NCBI GenBank assembly: GCA_964429355.1
Contig: CAYSCH010000085.1
Coordinates: 1 to 27,674, forward strand
Direction: 5' to 3'
DNA length: 27,674 nucleotides
DNA from: JAAYAY01 sp964429355
GTDB taxonomy: Bacteria > Planctomycetota > Planctomycetia > Pirellulales > Thermoguttaceae
Made by a program: the position numbers and the translations under genes. The notes beneath the pieces were generated by a model. The model was not told the origin of the DNA. It worked only from the letters and a program-made list of their open reading frames with translations, and ran no database searches. Shown one piece after another: positions 15,389 through 23,709 of this stretch (positions are counted from its first letter, which is position 1; each line of letters begins with the position of its first letter).

Positions 15389-15913
15389 ATGGAACTCTTT
15401 GAGACAATCGCCAAACGCCACAGTTACCGCGGCCCGTTCACCGATGCCCCTGTTTCTGAAGAAGACCTTCGCAAGATCGTCCAGGCTGGCATCCAGGCCC
15501 CCTCGGGCAAGAACGAACAGACCACCTCGTTCATCATCCTCAACGACCCGGAGGTGGTCAGGAAGGCTGCCGAGATCATCAATCGCCCCGCGTGCGCCAC
15601 GGCCAAAGCCATGATCGTGTGCGTGACCGACCCGCGACCCGTGTTCTACGGCGAGACTTTCCATGCCGAAGATTGTGCCGCGGCGGTCGAGAACATGCTC
15701 CTGGCGATCACCGCCCTCGGCTATGCCAGTGTGTGGCTCGACGGCGTTCTGCGTCTGGAGGGAGTGGCGGGGCGGCTGGCCGAGTTGCTGGCCGTTCCCA
15801 CCGGCCGCATCGTGCGCATCGTCCTTCCGCTGGGTGTACCGGTCGAATCCTGCCAGCAGAAAGAAAAGCTCCCCTTCGGCGAGCGAGCGTGGTTCAATCG
15901 ATTCGGCGGATGA
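15389..15913 (+). CDS. Nitroreductase family FMN-dependent oxidoreductase
   Basis: A 174-residue protein of the nitroreductase family, dimeric FMN enzymes that use NAD(P)H to reduce nitro compounds, quinones or flavins. Typical features are the start ELFETIAKRHSYRGPF (FMN phosphate-binding R-S-x-R), APSGKNEQ (FMN-contacting), the AAAVENMLLAITALGYASVW helix near the middle, and a late IVLPLGVP strand. It is at the short end of the family. The frame is open far upstream to 15140, but the family N-terminus begins at the ATG at 15389. It is followed after 46 bases by the sulfatase gene on the same strand. The substrate is not inferable. Confidence 0.85.
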   Translation: MELFETIAKRHSYRGPFTDAPVSEEDLRKIVQAGIQAPSGKNEQTTSFIILNDPEVVRKAAEIINRPACATAKAMIVCVTDPRPVFYGETFHAEDCAAAVENMLLAITALGYASVWLDGVLRLEGVAGRLAELLAVPTGRIVRIVLPLGVPVESCQQKEKLPFGERAWFNRFGG

Positions 15914-15959
15914 CCGCGGAGCGATTCAGGTTCAAACCAGTTCCAGCAGAGTTACCCCC

Positions 15960-17405
15960 ATGCCCAACTCACACAATATCCCGCGGCGCCAGTTTCTCCA
16001 GACCGCGTCCACTGGCGTTGCGGCCGTCGCGCTGACGGCTCCAGCAGTCCGCGCCGGTGAGGCGCCAACGCGCCGCCCCAACGTGGTCTTCCTTCTGGCC
16101 GATCAGTGGAGGGTTCAGGCCACCGGCTACGCCGGCGACCCGAATTTGGAAACACCCCACCTCGATCGACTCGCCGGCCAGAGCGTCAATTTCAGCAACG
16201 CCGTCTCGGCTTGCCCCGTCTGCTGCCCTTACCGCGGCAGCCTCATGACCGGCCAGTATCCGCTCACCCACGGCGTGTTCCTCAACGACGTTCCCCTTTC
16301 GGCTGAAGCGGTTTCTCTTGCCGAGGCCTTCAATTCCGCCGGTTACCACACGGGCTACATCGGCAAGTGGCACCTGGACGGGCAGGGCCGTTCCAGTTAC
16401 ATCCCGCCCGAGCGACGTCAAGGGTTTCAGTACTGGCGTGCGAACGAATGCACCCACAACTACAACCATTCGCTCTACTATGCCGACGATCCCCAGCAGC
16501 TTTTCTGGAAGGGCTACGACGCGATCGACCAGACGGAAGACGCCCGTCGTTATCTGCGCGAGCATCGCGACGGACCGTTTGCGCTCGTCGTCTCTTGGGG
16601 CCCGCCCCACAATCCGTACGAGAGCGCACCGGAGGCCTTCCGGCGCCGGTTCCGCCCGGAAGACATCCAGCTCCGCCCCAACGTGCCGGATGAAGCGGCC
16701 GAAGCCGCCCGTCGCGACCTGGCAGGATATTATGCCCACTGCGCGGCCCTCGACGTCTGCGTGGGGCGCATCGTCGACGAGCTCAACGCTCTGGGGCTGG
16801 CCGACGACACGATCCTGGTCTTCACCTCCGATCATGGCGATATGATCGGTTCCCAGGGCAACCAGCGGAAGCAGCGCCCGTGGGACGAGGCGATCCGTGT
16901 TCCCTTCCTCCTCCGCTATCCGCGGCTCCTCGGCCCCGGGGCCAAGGAGATTACGCTCCCGATCAATACCCCCGACATCATGCCGACCCTGCTGGGGCTG
17001 TGCGGAATCGGCGCACCGCAGACCGTCGAAGGAACCGATCGCTCCGATCTTGTTGCGGGAAAGATCGCCGACGGGGACCAGGCCGCCCTGATCACCTGTG
17101 TCAGCCCCTTCGGCGAGTGGACCCGCGAGAAGGGCGGGCGCGAGTACCGCGGCATCCGCACCCGTCGCTACACCTTCGTCCGCAGTCTCGACGGGCCCTG
17201 GCTGCTCTACGACAACGAAAACGACCCCTACCAGATGAACAACCTTGCCGGCAATCCCGAGCACGCTCCCCTGCAAACGGAGCTTGACGCCATGCTCACG
17301 ACTCGACTCAAGGAAATGGGCGACCAGTTCCTCCCCGGCGATCAATACGTCGCCAGGTGGGGCTACCAGACCGACGCCAACGGCACCGTACCCTATCGGA
17401 ACTGA
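15960..17405 (+). CDS. Exported sulfatase (formylglycine type, Tat signal)
   Basis: A 481-residue type I sulfatase, which removes sulfate esters from substrates such as sulfated polysaccharides. The Tat signal is clear (PRRQFLQTAS, residues 8-17, ending near VRAGEAP). The active-site signature C-C-P-Y-R-G (88-93) fits CxPxR, so Cys88 should be converted to formylglycine by a sulfatase-maturating enzyme encoded elsewhere. Other family elements are LLADQWR (45-51, metal-binding N-terminal Asp), GKWHLD, and TSDHGDMIGSQG (metal-binding Asp-His). The start at 15960 is set by the signal peptide; the frame extends upstream to 15663 over the nitroreductase gene without family sequence. Planctomycetes are known for carrying very many sulfatases. 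Neighbouring exported proteins suggest polymer breakdown. Confidence 0.9.
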   Translation: MPNSHNIPRRQFLQTASTGVAAVALTAPAVRAGEAPTRRPNVVFLLADQWRVQATGYAGDPNLETPHLDRLAGQSVNFSNAVSACPVCCPYRGSLMTGQYPLTHGVFLNDVPLSAEAVSLAEAFNSAGYHTGYIGKWHLDGQGRSSYIPPERRQGFQYWRANECTHNYNHSLYYADDPQQLFWKGYDAIDQTEDARRYLREHRDGPFALVVSWGPPHNPYESAPEAFRRRFRPEDIQLRPNVPDEAAEAARRDLAGYYAHCAALDVCVGRIVDELNALGLADDTILVFTSDHGDMIGSQGNQRKQRPWDEAIRVPFLLRYPRLLGPGAKEITLPINTPDIMPTLLGLCGIGAPQTVEGTDRSDLVAGKIADGDQAALITCVSPFGEWTREKGGREYRGIRTRRYTFVRSLDGPWLLYDNENDPYQMNNLAGNPEHAPLQTELDAMLTTRLKEMGDQFLPGDQYVARWGYQTDANGTVPYRN

Positions 17406-17448
17406 TTGGCCTTCCATCGTCCCCTCCGGTCCCAACCTGGAGATGCCC

Positions 17449-18825
17449 ATGACCGGACCACTCCGCCCAATCGCCATCCTCTTCCTGTTCATGGCCGGCA
17501 ATGTGCTGGGGCAGAACGAAGTCAACCGCCGCTACACAGAGACTTCCCTGGGCCCCTTCCCCCCTGAAGTCCGCGATTCGTCCGTGCTCAGTCCCAACGG
17601 GCGGCACATCGCCTATATCCAGTCGGGAGGGGGTCTGCGCGTGGTCGTCGACGGCAAGGAACAGAAACCCTACGACCAGATAGACGGGCTGGAGTTCAGC
17701 CACAATGGGTCCCAACTGGCTTACGCAGGCCGGAGGGGCGATCGCTGGTATATCGTCACTGGCCAGCGGGAGTCGCCCGGCTTTGGCCGGGTGGGCATGC
17801 CTCATTTCAGTGCCGACGGCTCCAAGCTGGCCTATGTGGCGCTCCTCGATGTGGGCAAACGGACCGTCGTCGTCAACGATCAGGCCGGCCAGCCCTGCGA
17901 CGTGATCTCGGCCGGACTGATCCAGTTCAGTCCCGCCGGCTCCCGTATGGCCTACGGAGCGGTCCGCGATGGAAAATGCTACCTGGTGCTCGACGGCGAA
18001 GAGATCGGCCCCTTCGACGACCTCGGCACCCAGACCGGATATCGATTTTCTCCCGACGGCCGGCGTCTGGCCTTCGTTGCCCTGGTGGGCGAGAGCCTGC
18101 ACGTGATCCTCGACGGTCACCGCAGTCCCCCGGCCTACGACGTGGCCGACCTGGTGTTCAGCCCCGACAGCAAGCAGATCGCCTATGGCGCCCAGGAAGC
18201 GAAAGACGGCCCCTGGTTCGTCTTTCGAAATGCCGAAAAACTGGGCCCTTACCAGACGATTGGCGAAGGCTCCCTGGCCTTCAGTCCCGATGGCACCCGC
18301 CTGGCCTTTGCCGCGCAGACCGACGGGCGGTGGACGGCGGTTGTCGACGGCAAGGCCGGCCCGCCGCACGACAGCGTGGCCGAGATGCGGTTCAGCCCCG
18401 ACGGCCGGCGTCTGGCCTACGTGGCCCAGGATGGCGAAACGGAGGCGGTCGTTGTCGACGGCCAGTCTCAGCGACCCTTCGACGCCATCGGCGGCGGTTC
18501 GCTCGTCTTCAGCCCCGATAGCCGAAGCCTCGGCTACATCGCTCGCAGCGGCTACGCCCGTTTCGCCGTCATCGACGGTGCACGAAAGCCCCGATACACG
18601 ATGGTTGCCTATTTGAATTTTTCTTCCGACAGCCGCCACCACGCCTACCTCGCGTTGAACGAAACCGGCGCCTTCAGTGTGGTCGACGATCAGCCCGCCG
18701 CCCACCGCTACGAATCGGTCTGGAACCCTCCCGGCGCGAAACTCCTGTTTGATTACCGCGACCAATTCCATTACATCGCCGTCAAGAACAACGAAGCCTT
18801 ACTGGTCGAAGAGAAGATCCAGTAG
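17449..18825 (+). CDS. Exported ten-repeat beta-propeller protein (PD40/WD40-like)
   Basis: A 458-residue protein with a signal peptide (hydrophobic core PIAILFLFMAGNVLG) and then about ten tandem repeats of roughly 35-45 residues. Each has the form FSPDGRRLAYVA, then a V(V/I)(V/L)DG turn and a P(Y/F)D.I link. Clear copies include LEFSHNGSQLAYAG, PHFSADGSKLAYVA, YRFSPDGRRLAFVA, MRFSPDGRRLAYVA and LVFSPDSRSLGYIA. This is a beta-propeller of the PD40 type; ten repeats would give one large or two smaller propellers. No catalytic signature is visible, so a binding or scaffold role in the periplasm is likely. The ATG at 17449 has GGAG six bases upstream; the ATG at 17443 is too close to it. It starts 43 bases after the sulfatase. 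Confidence 0.8.
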   Translation: MTGPLRPIAILFLFMAGNVLGQNEVNRRYTETSLGPFPPEVRDSSVLSPNGRHIAYIQSGGGLRVVVDGKEQKPYDQIDGLEFSHNGSQLAYAGRRGDRWYIVTGQRESPGFGRVGMPHFSADGSKLAYVALLDVGKRTVVVNDQAGQPCDVISAGLIQFSPAGSRMAYGAVRDGKCYLVLDGEEIGPFDDLGTQTGYRFSPDGRRLAFVALVGESLHVILDGHRSPPAYDVADLVFSPDSKQIAYGAQEAKDGPWFVFRNAEKLGPYQTIGEGSLAFSPDGTRLAFAAQTDGRWTAVVDGKAGPPHDSVAEMRFSPDGRRLAYVAQDGETEAVVVDGQSQRPFDAIGGGSLVFSPDSRSLGYIARSGYARFAVIDGARKPRYTMVAYLNFSSDSRHHAYLALNETGAFSVVDDQPAAHRYESVWNPPGAKLLFDYRDQFHYIAVKNNEALLVEEKIQ

Positions 18826-18960
18826 GTCCTGGCCACCGGACAGGACCGGAATCAGTTCGGCGTCTTTCACACGAAGAGCTGCCCGCAGAACTACCGATCG
18901 GACACGTTCATGCCCGTGGGGAATCTCTGCGTGCGGCGTTTGAGAACCGAGAGCCTTCCC

Positions 18961-20427
18961 ATGAGATATTTGAAGTGTGGCAGCATTTTCACGGCCGTCT
19001 TGGTCGTCCGCATCTGTCTCCCCACCACCGCCACTTGCGCCGAGCAGCCCTGGCAGGTCGGCCTGGCAAGTGTTTGCATTACCCCGGAAGAGCCCGTCTG
19101 GATGCAGGGTTACGCCGAAAAGAATCGCTATCGCCCCTTCGACGGCGTGCTCAGCGATCTCTACGCCGGCGCGATGGCTATCGGCAGCGAAGGGGGCGAA
19201 CCGGCCGTGCTGATCGTGGCCGATCTCTGTGTGCTGCGCCAGCCGGAAGAAGCCGCCCTCTCCAAGGTGATCATGACCAGAACGGGGCTCCAGCGAAAGC
19301 AGATTCTCCTGAACTGGTCGCACACCCACTCGGCGCCGATCCTCGGATCGTCTGAATTCCCCCGCTACCCGATCCCCCAGGACGACCTTAAGAGAACGGA
19401 GGCCTACACGGCCCTTCTCTGGAGCAAGCTGGCCGATGTGGCCGCCGCCGCACTGGCCGACATGAAGCCGGCCCGGCTTTCCTTCGGGCAGGGGAAGGTT
19501 GACTTCGTCCAGAACCGGCGAGCCTTTCGCGAAGACGGAACCTATCGCGGCATGGCGGCCAACCCTGACCGGTATGTCGATCGCAACGTGCCGGTCCTGC
19601 GGATCGACGACCTCGAAGGCCGCCCGCGAGCGGTCGTTTTCGGATGCGCCTGCCATGCCGTGACCCTCGGCGGCTCGAGTATCCGGCTCTCTGCCGACTA
19701 CCCGGGCGCCGCACGCGAGGCGATCAAGCAGCAGTTCCCGGGCGTCCAGACCCTGTTCGTGCAGGGCTGCGGCGCCGACGCCAATCCCCACCCGCGAGCC
19801 ACACCCGATCAGGTTGAGTGGGTCGATCGCCACGGCCAGGCTCTAGGCGCGGAAGTGTGCCGTGTGGCCACCGGCCAGCTCCAGCCCATTGCCGGCCCGC
19901 TGCGGGTCGAGTTCGACTGGGTAGATCTTCCCCTCCAGCCCGTCCCGCCTGCGGAGGAACTGGAAGAACTCGCCAAGGGACCATTCTGGCAGTCCCTGAA
20001 TGCGACCCGGATCCTCGAGGCGCAGAGGCGGGGTGAGGCAATCCCCACGACCTATCGCTGCCCACTGGCCCTCTGGCAGTTCGGCGACGACCTGACCCTG
20101 GTAGCGATTTCCGGCGAGGTGGTTTCCGACTACGTGCCCCTGGTCGCCAAGACAATCCAGGCAGAGAGCTTGGCGCAGCAACACAAAGCAGGGCTCCCGG
20201 GGGGAGACGACGGCGGGGTCGGCAACAGTTCCGACATCGGCTCTGAGAGGTTGTGGGTGGCCGGCTACTCGAACCAGGTATTTGGTTATTTCCCCTCGGC
20301 CAAGGTACTCGAGGAAGGCGGGTATGAGACCGTGGGGATTGTGGGGGGCCAGATCGGCTGGTTCTCCCCCGACTCGCAGAATGTCCTCCTGGACGCCGTT
20401 CGACGGCTGTATGGCAAGAACCGCTGA
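18961..20427 (+). CDS. Exported neutral/alkaline ceramidase-like hydrolase
   Basis: A 488-residue protein resembling the N-terminal catalytic part of neutral/alkaline ceramidases, zinc amidases that split N-acyl linkages. Supporting motifs are an N-terminal LASVCITPEEPVWMQGYA stretch (the family's D/T-P...GYA start), NWSHTHSAP (118-126, zinc His pair), GCACHAVTLG (228-237, second zinc His) and FVQGCGADANP (266-276). A signal peptide spans about 1-27. True ceramidases are about 650 residues, so this belongs to the shorter bacterial group, where the substrate may not be ceramide. The frame opens at 18910, but the signal peptide supports the ATG at 18961. It follows the propeller gene on the same strand after 135 bases. 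Confidence 0.78.
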   Translation: MRYLKCGSIFTAVLVVRICLPTTATCAEQPWQVGLASVCITPEEPVWMQGYAEKNRYRPFDGVLSDLYAGAMAIGSEGGEPAVLIVADLCVLRQPEEAALSKVIMTRTGLQRKQILLNWSHTHSAPILGSSEFPRYPIPQDDLKRTEAYTALLWSKLADVAAAALADMKPARLSFGQGKVDFVQNRRAFREDGTYRGMAANPDRYVDRNVPVLRIDDLEGRPRAVVFGCACHAVTLGGSSIRLSADYPGAAREAIKQQFPGVQTLFVQGCGADANPHPRATPDQVEWVDRHGQALGAEVCRVATGQLQPIAGPLRVEFDWVDLPLQPVPPAEELEELAKGPFWQSLNATRILEAQRRGEAIPTTYRCPLALWQFGDDLTLVAISGEVVSDYVPLVAKTIQAESLAQQHKAGLPGGDDGGVGNSSDIGSERLWVAGYSNQVFGYFPSAKVLEEGGYETVGIVGGQIGWFSPDSQNVLLDAVRRLYGKNR

Positions 20428-20549
20428 GAGCGGACGGTAGAAATGACGAAAACGCCTGTTCTTCAGGAGACACCGTTCATTTCTTCCGGCTGTTCCAGCA
20501 AGACTACCGATTGTGCACATCCATGCCGGTGGAAAAATCGTGCGTTTTG

Positions 20550-21470
20550 TCAGCGATTCGGAAACGCCCACGCGGGCTGTTTCCCCAGCCCCTTGAACGC
20601 AACGTTCCGGCCTTGAAGTGTCACGATCGCGAACGCATTGTTCTCCATGCCCGGCCCCTCGATCATGGCCCGCAGCGTGCAGTAAGGTATTCCGCCCATC
20701 CGTTTGAAGGCTCCGGTGTGCATGTGCCCCTGGAAGACGGCGATCACGTTGCCGGAAGCTTCCAGGATTGCGCGGACTTCGGGCGCGTTCTTCACGCCGT
20801 GCGCGTCCGTCTCGTCGTGGAGGATCTGATGGGCAAATACCACCGTGGGACGCCCCTTCGCCTTGGCCAGGTCTTCGGCCAGCCAGTCCTGTTCCTGCTT
20901 GGGAATCCACGTACGGGTCCAATCGAAGTTGCCCGGCGCGTAGGCCGTGCCATCCTGGAGAAAATCGGCATCGAGGACCACAAAGTGGTACCCACTCATG
21001 TCGAAGGAGTAGTAGGTCGGCTCCGCCTCGCGGCCGCATGCCTTGAGAAACTCCGCCTTGGTCAGCGTGTCGACGCAGTGATTCCCCAAGACGAAATGGG
21101 TGGGAACCGTGAGCGGCTCGAGGACCTTCTGGACCGTTTCCAGGTACTCCAGTTCCGCCTCCTTCGATGGTCCTGCGTTGATCAGGTCGCCCAGTTCCAC
21201 CACCATCGCCACCTTCTCCCGTTGAAACTCCTCCACGGCCGCCGCCAGCTTGGCCCGCGAATCGCGATAGTAACGGGTGCCCTTTGTGTCCGTATCGGCG
21301 TAGTGAACGTCGGTCACCAGTCCGAAGACCAGTCCGTTTCCGTCCGCCGCCGGGGCCTCTGCCCCCCTTGATGAAAACGGAAGCAAACCCACTGCCACCG
21401 TGGCGAGAGTCGCCTTGCGGAGAAAGCGGCGCCGGCTTCGGCGGAGAGGGGCATTGTCGGTGGAACTCAC
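20550..21470 (-). CDS. Exported calcineurin-like metallophosphoesterase (Tat signal)
   Basis: A 306-residue phosphoesterase. The Tat signal is RSRRRFLRKAT (11-21) followed by a hydrophobic stretch. The two-metal catalytic motifs are complete and in order: DVH (54-56), GDL (94-96), GNHC (129-132), H214 in FAHQ, and GHMH (248-251). The layout resembles the group related to Mn2+-dependent ADP-ribose/CDP-alcohol diphosphatase and purple-phosphatase-like enzymes; the substrate is open. It lies 28 bases downstream of the truncated sialidase-like gene on the same strand, with an AAGGAGG-like ribosome-binding site at about 21478-21484. It converges on the ceramidase-like gene with no convincing terminator between them. 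Confidence 0.87.
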   Translation of the reverse strand: MSSTDNAPLRRSRRRFLRKATLATVAVGLLPFSSRGAEAPAADGNGLVFGLVTDVHYADTDTKGTRYYRDSRAKLAAAVEEFQREKVAMVVELGDLINAGPSKEAELEYLETVQKVLEPLTVPTHFVLGNHCVDTLTKAEFLKACGREAEPTYYSFDMSGYHFVVLDADFLQDGTAYAPGNFDWTRTWIPKQEQDWLAEDLAKAKGRPTVVFAHQILHDETDAHGVKNAPEVRAILEASGNVIAVFQGHMHTGAFKRMGGIPYCTLRAMIEGPGMENNAFAIVTLQGRNVAFKGLGKQPAWAFPNR

Positions 21471-21498
21471 AATCTAACCTCCTTGGAGTGCGAATGTG

Positions 21499-21804
21499 TC
21501 AGACGGAGGGGGGGCCGTCGACCGGCTCCAGTTCCACGAGTTCCGACCATGTTCGCCCCTGGTCGGCGCTGATCGTGGAAACTACGTGGGAATTGGCGGC
21601 TCGTTCGATACCTCCGGCGGTGGTGAGGAGGCAGAGCCAGTTGCCGTCGCGGGTGATGACGACACAGGGTTGGTCGCAATATCCTTCGTCGGGAATGGAG
21701 TAGCCGGTGGCGATATCCCGCATGTCCTGGGCACTCTCTGCGCTGCAGGCCACGGACAGGGAGGCGACGGCAGCGACGGCGGCAAGTCTGCCGAGAGGGA
21801 ACAT
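21499..21804 (-). pseudogene. Truncated sialidase-like (BNR/Asp-box) gene, N-terminal quarter only
   Basis: The 101-residue frame starts with a signal-peptide-like stretch and then reads like the first blade of an exo-sialidase propeller: GYSIPDEGYCDQPCVVITRDGNW, then HVVSTISADQGRTW with a perfect Asp box S-x-D-x-G-x-T-W (79-86). Sialidase-like proteins of this group are about 350-450 residues with several more blades. Here the frame stops at TGA (21499-21501) right after DGPP, and the next gene begins 28 bases on, so the remaining blades and catalytic residues are missing. It is either a truncated gene or an assembly collapse. It lies divergent from the protease/RimK/deacylase operon. Confidence 0.65.
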
Positions 21805-21979
21805 GGTCTGTGACTCCTGAAATGGCAGGATTTCGGCCCGCAGGCCGTGAGTCTAGTGGGAGGCGAGCAGGGAAGCAAGCAGATCGGGCATCGCCAGTTC
21901 GACCGAAGGGCCGCTGGGCTCAAGGCCGATATTCGGTATCATAGAGTTTGCACGAACGGCCCAGTCGGAGTGAACAGGC

Positions 21980-22519
21980 ATGTCGGCAGACCAAGCCAGC
22001 GGGTTCCCCGTGATCGGATGGCGTGAATGGATCTCCTTTCCCCAGCTTCGCGTTGGCCCGATCAAAGCCAAGATCGACACCGGGGCGAGGTCGTCGAGCC
22101 TGCACGCGTTTGACCTGGTGACCTTCCAAAGAGGCGGCAAGGACTACATCCGTTTCCAGGTCCATCCCATCCAGCGGAACGCGGAAGGGGCCGTCGAAGT
22201 GGAAGCCGAGGTGCTGGAGTATCGCCACATTCGCAGTTCGAGTGGAGAGGTGGTCAGGCGGCCGGTGATCGTGACGATGGTGGAGGTATTGGGAAGGTCG
22301 TGGCCCATCGAATTGACCCTGGCAAACCGGGATCAAATGGGATTTCGCGTGCTGCTCGGGCGGGAGGCCTTTCGCGGCCGATTGCTGGTCGATGCGGGCA
22401 AATCGTATTACGGCGGAAGGCCAATGAGAAGAAAGAAGAAGCGGAAGCCCCGTACGGTCCAACCGGAGGCAAACACGCAGGCGTTCCAAGACGGAGAACC
22501 GGGAAAGGCCGGAACATGA
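21980..22519 (+). CDS. Retropepsin-like 'ATP-dependent zinc protease' (RimK-associated)
   Basis: A 179-residue protein of the PF05618-type family, which has a retropepsin-like fold and is commonly encoded beside RimK ligases. The signature KIDTGARSSSLHA (31-43) contains the aspartyl-protease-like D-T-G-A (33-36). The family's later strands VLLGREAF and GRLLVDAGKSY (124-143) follow. Despite the name, the family's activity and metal use are poorly established. A basic tail (RRKKKRKPR, 150-158) follows the fold. The stop overlaps the next start as ATGA (22516-22519), so it is translationally coupled to the RimK-like gene. It presumably trims or matures what the ligase makes. Confidence 0.85.
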   Translation: MSADQASGFPVIGWREWISFPQLRVGPIKAKIDTGARSSSLHAFDLVTFQRGGKDYIRFQVHPIQRNAEGAVEVEAEVLEYRHIRSSSGEVVRRPVIVTMVEVLGRSWPIELTLANRDQMGFRVLLGREAFRGRLLVDAGKSYYGGRPMRRKKKRKPRTVQPEANTQAFQDGEPGKAGT

Positions 22520-23709
22520 AGCTGGGAGTTCTCTCCTGCAGTCCGAGATGCTACAGCACGCGCCGGCTCCGTGAAGCCGCCAGTCAACGGGGACACCGGG
22601 TCACGATCCTCAACACGCTCAAGTTCTCGATCGACCTGGAAAAAGGGCGGCCCGAGCTTTTCTACCGGCAGAAACGGCTCAGCCATTACGACGCCGTCTT
22701 GCCGCGGGTCGGGGCCTCGATCACCTATTTCGGCACGGCGGTCGTCCGGCAGTTTGAGCAGATGGACGTCTTCTGTGCCAATTCATCGGCGGGTATCTCC
22801 AATTCTCGCGACAAGCTTCGCAGCCTGCAGATCCTCAGCCGGCACCACATTGGAATTCCGGCAACGACGTTTGTACGCGACAAGAGGGACGTTCTGCCCG
22901 CCATCCAGCGTGTGGGGGGAGCTCCCGTCATCATCAAGCTTCTGGAGGGCACCCAGGGCGTCGGCGTGATCCTGGCGGATTCGGTCAAGATCGCCGAGGC
23001 GATTATCGAGACCCTTCAGAGCACGAGGCAGAACGTCCTGATTCAGAAGTTCGTTGCGGAAAGCAAGGGGCGGGACATACGGGCGTTTGTGGTCGGAGAC
23101 CAGGTGGTTGCCTCGATGCGCCGCGTCGCCCAGGGGCAGGAATACCGCAGCAACGTGCATCGCGGCGGCCGGACCGAGGCGATTTCTCTGGACGAGCTGT
23201 ATCGCGAAACCGCGGTCCGCGCCGCCCAGATCATGGGGCTCCGGGTGGCCGGTGTGGATATGCTGGAAAGCAAGGACGGCCCGCAGGTTATGGAAGTGAA
23301 TTCGTCTCCGGGCCTGGAAGGGATCGAAGGCTGCACGCAACTCGACGTGGCCGGAGCCGTCGTCGACTACATCGCCGCCCAGGTCGATTTTCCGGAGCTC
23401 GACCTGCGGCAACGGCTCACGGTGAGCCGCGGCTACGGAGTTACGGAACTCAATATTCCCGACGGATCCGAGTATGTCGGCAAGACGATCGGAGAATCGG
23501 GTCTGCGGGACAGAGACATCAACGTCCTGACGCTTTACCGGGGTACGGCGGTTGTTCCGAATCCCCGGTCGGATCGCCGGCTTGAACCGGGAGATCGCTT
23601 GCTCTGCTTTGGCAAGCTCGAATCGATGCGGGACCTGATTCCCGCCAAGGTGCGCCGCCGGCGCAGACCCAAGGTCCAGAAACTTCCTCCGCCACCGACT
23701 TCCCCATGA
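22516..23709 (+). CDS. rimK: RimK-like ATP-grasp amino-acid ligase with C-terminal TrkA_C domain
   Basis: A 397-residue fusion. Residues 1-95 are the RimK pre-ATP-grasp domain (MKLGVLSCSP, LPRVGASITYFG). Residues about 96-292 are the ATP-grasp domain: Lys141 in VIIKLLEGTQGVGV (138-151), QKFVAESKGRDIRAFVVG (177-194), RSNVHRGG (211-218) and VMEVNSSPGLEGIE (258-271) with the Mg2+-binding Glu260 and Asn262. This fold ligates amino acids, typically glutamate, to a carboxyl group; E. coli RimK adds glutamates to ribosomal protein S6. Residues about 300-375 match a TrkA_C (RCK_C) domain: VTELNIPDGSEYVGKTIGES, INVLTLYRG, and LEPGDRLLCFGKLE. That domain binds small ligands in K+ transporters and regulators. 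A basic/proline tail ends the protein. The start is fixed by the ATGA overlap; the frame is open upstream to 22300 by chance. Confidence 0.9.
   Translation: MKLGVLSCSPRCYSTRRLREAASQRGHRVTILNTLKFSIDLEKGRPELFYRQKRLSHYDAVLPRVGASITYFGTAVVRQFEQMDVFCANSSAGISNSRDKLRSLQILSRHHIGIPATTFVRDKRDVLPAIQRVGGAPVIIKLLEGTQGVGVILADSVKIAEAIIETLQSTRQNVLIQKFVAESKGRDIRAFVVGDQVVASMRRVAQGQEYRSNVHRGGRTEAISLDELYRETAVRAAQIMGLRVAGVDMLESKDGPQVMEVNSSPGLEGIEGCTQLDVAGAVVDYIAAQVDFPELDLRQRLTVSRGYGVTELNIPDGSEYVGKTIGESGLRDRDINVLTLYRGTAVVPNPRSDRRLEPGDRLLCFGKLESMRDLIPAKVRRRRRPKVQKLPPPPTSP

Noticed and set aside
15969..17525. 518-codon minus-strand open frame opposite the sulfatase
   Set aside because: Antisense shadow; the sulfatase signature on the plus strand is decisive.
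18825..18847. 7-bp hairpin GGTCCTG/CAGGACC at the stop codon of the propeller gene
   Set aside because: No T tract follows and the stem includes the stop codon; too weak to call a terminator.
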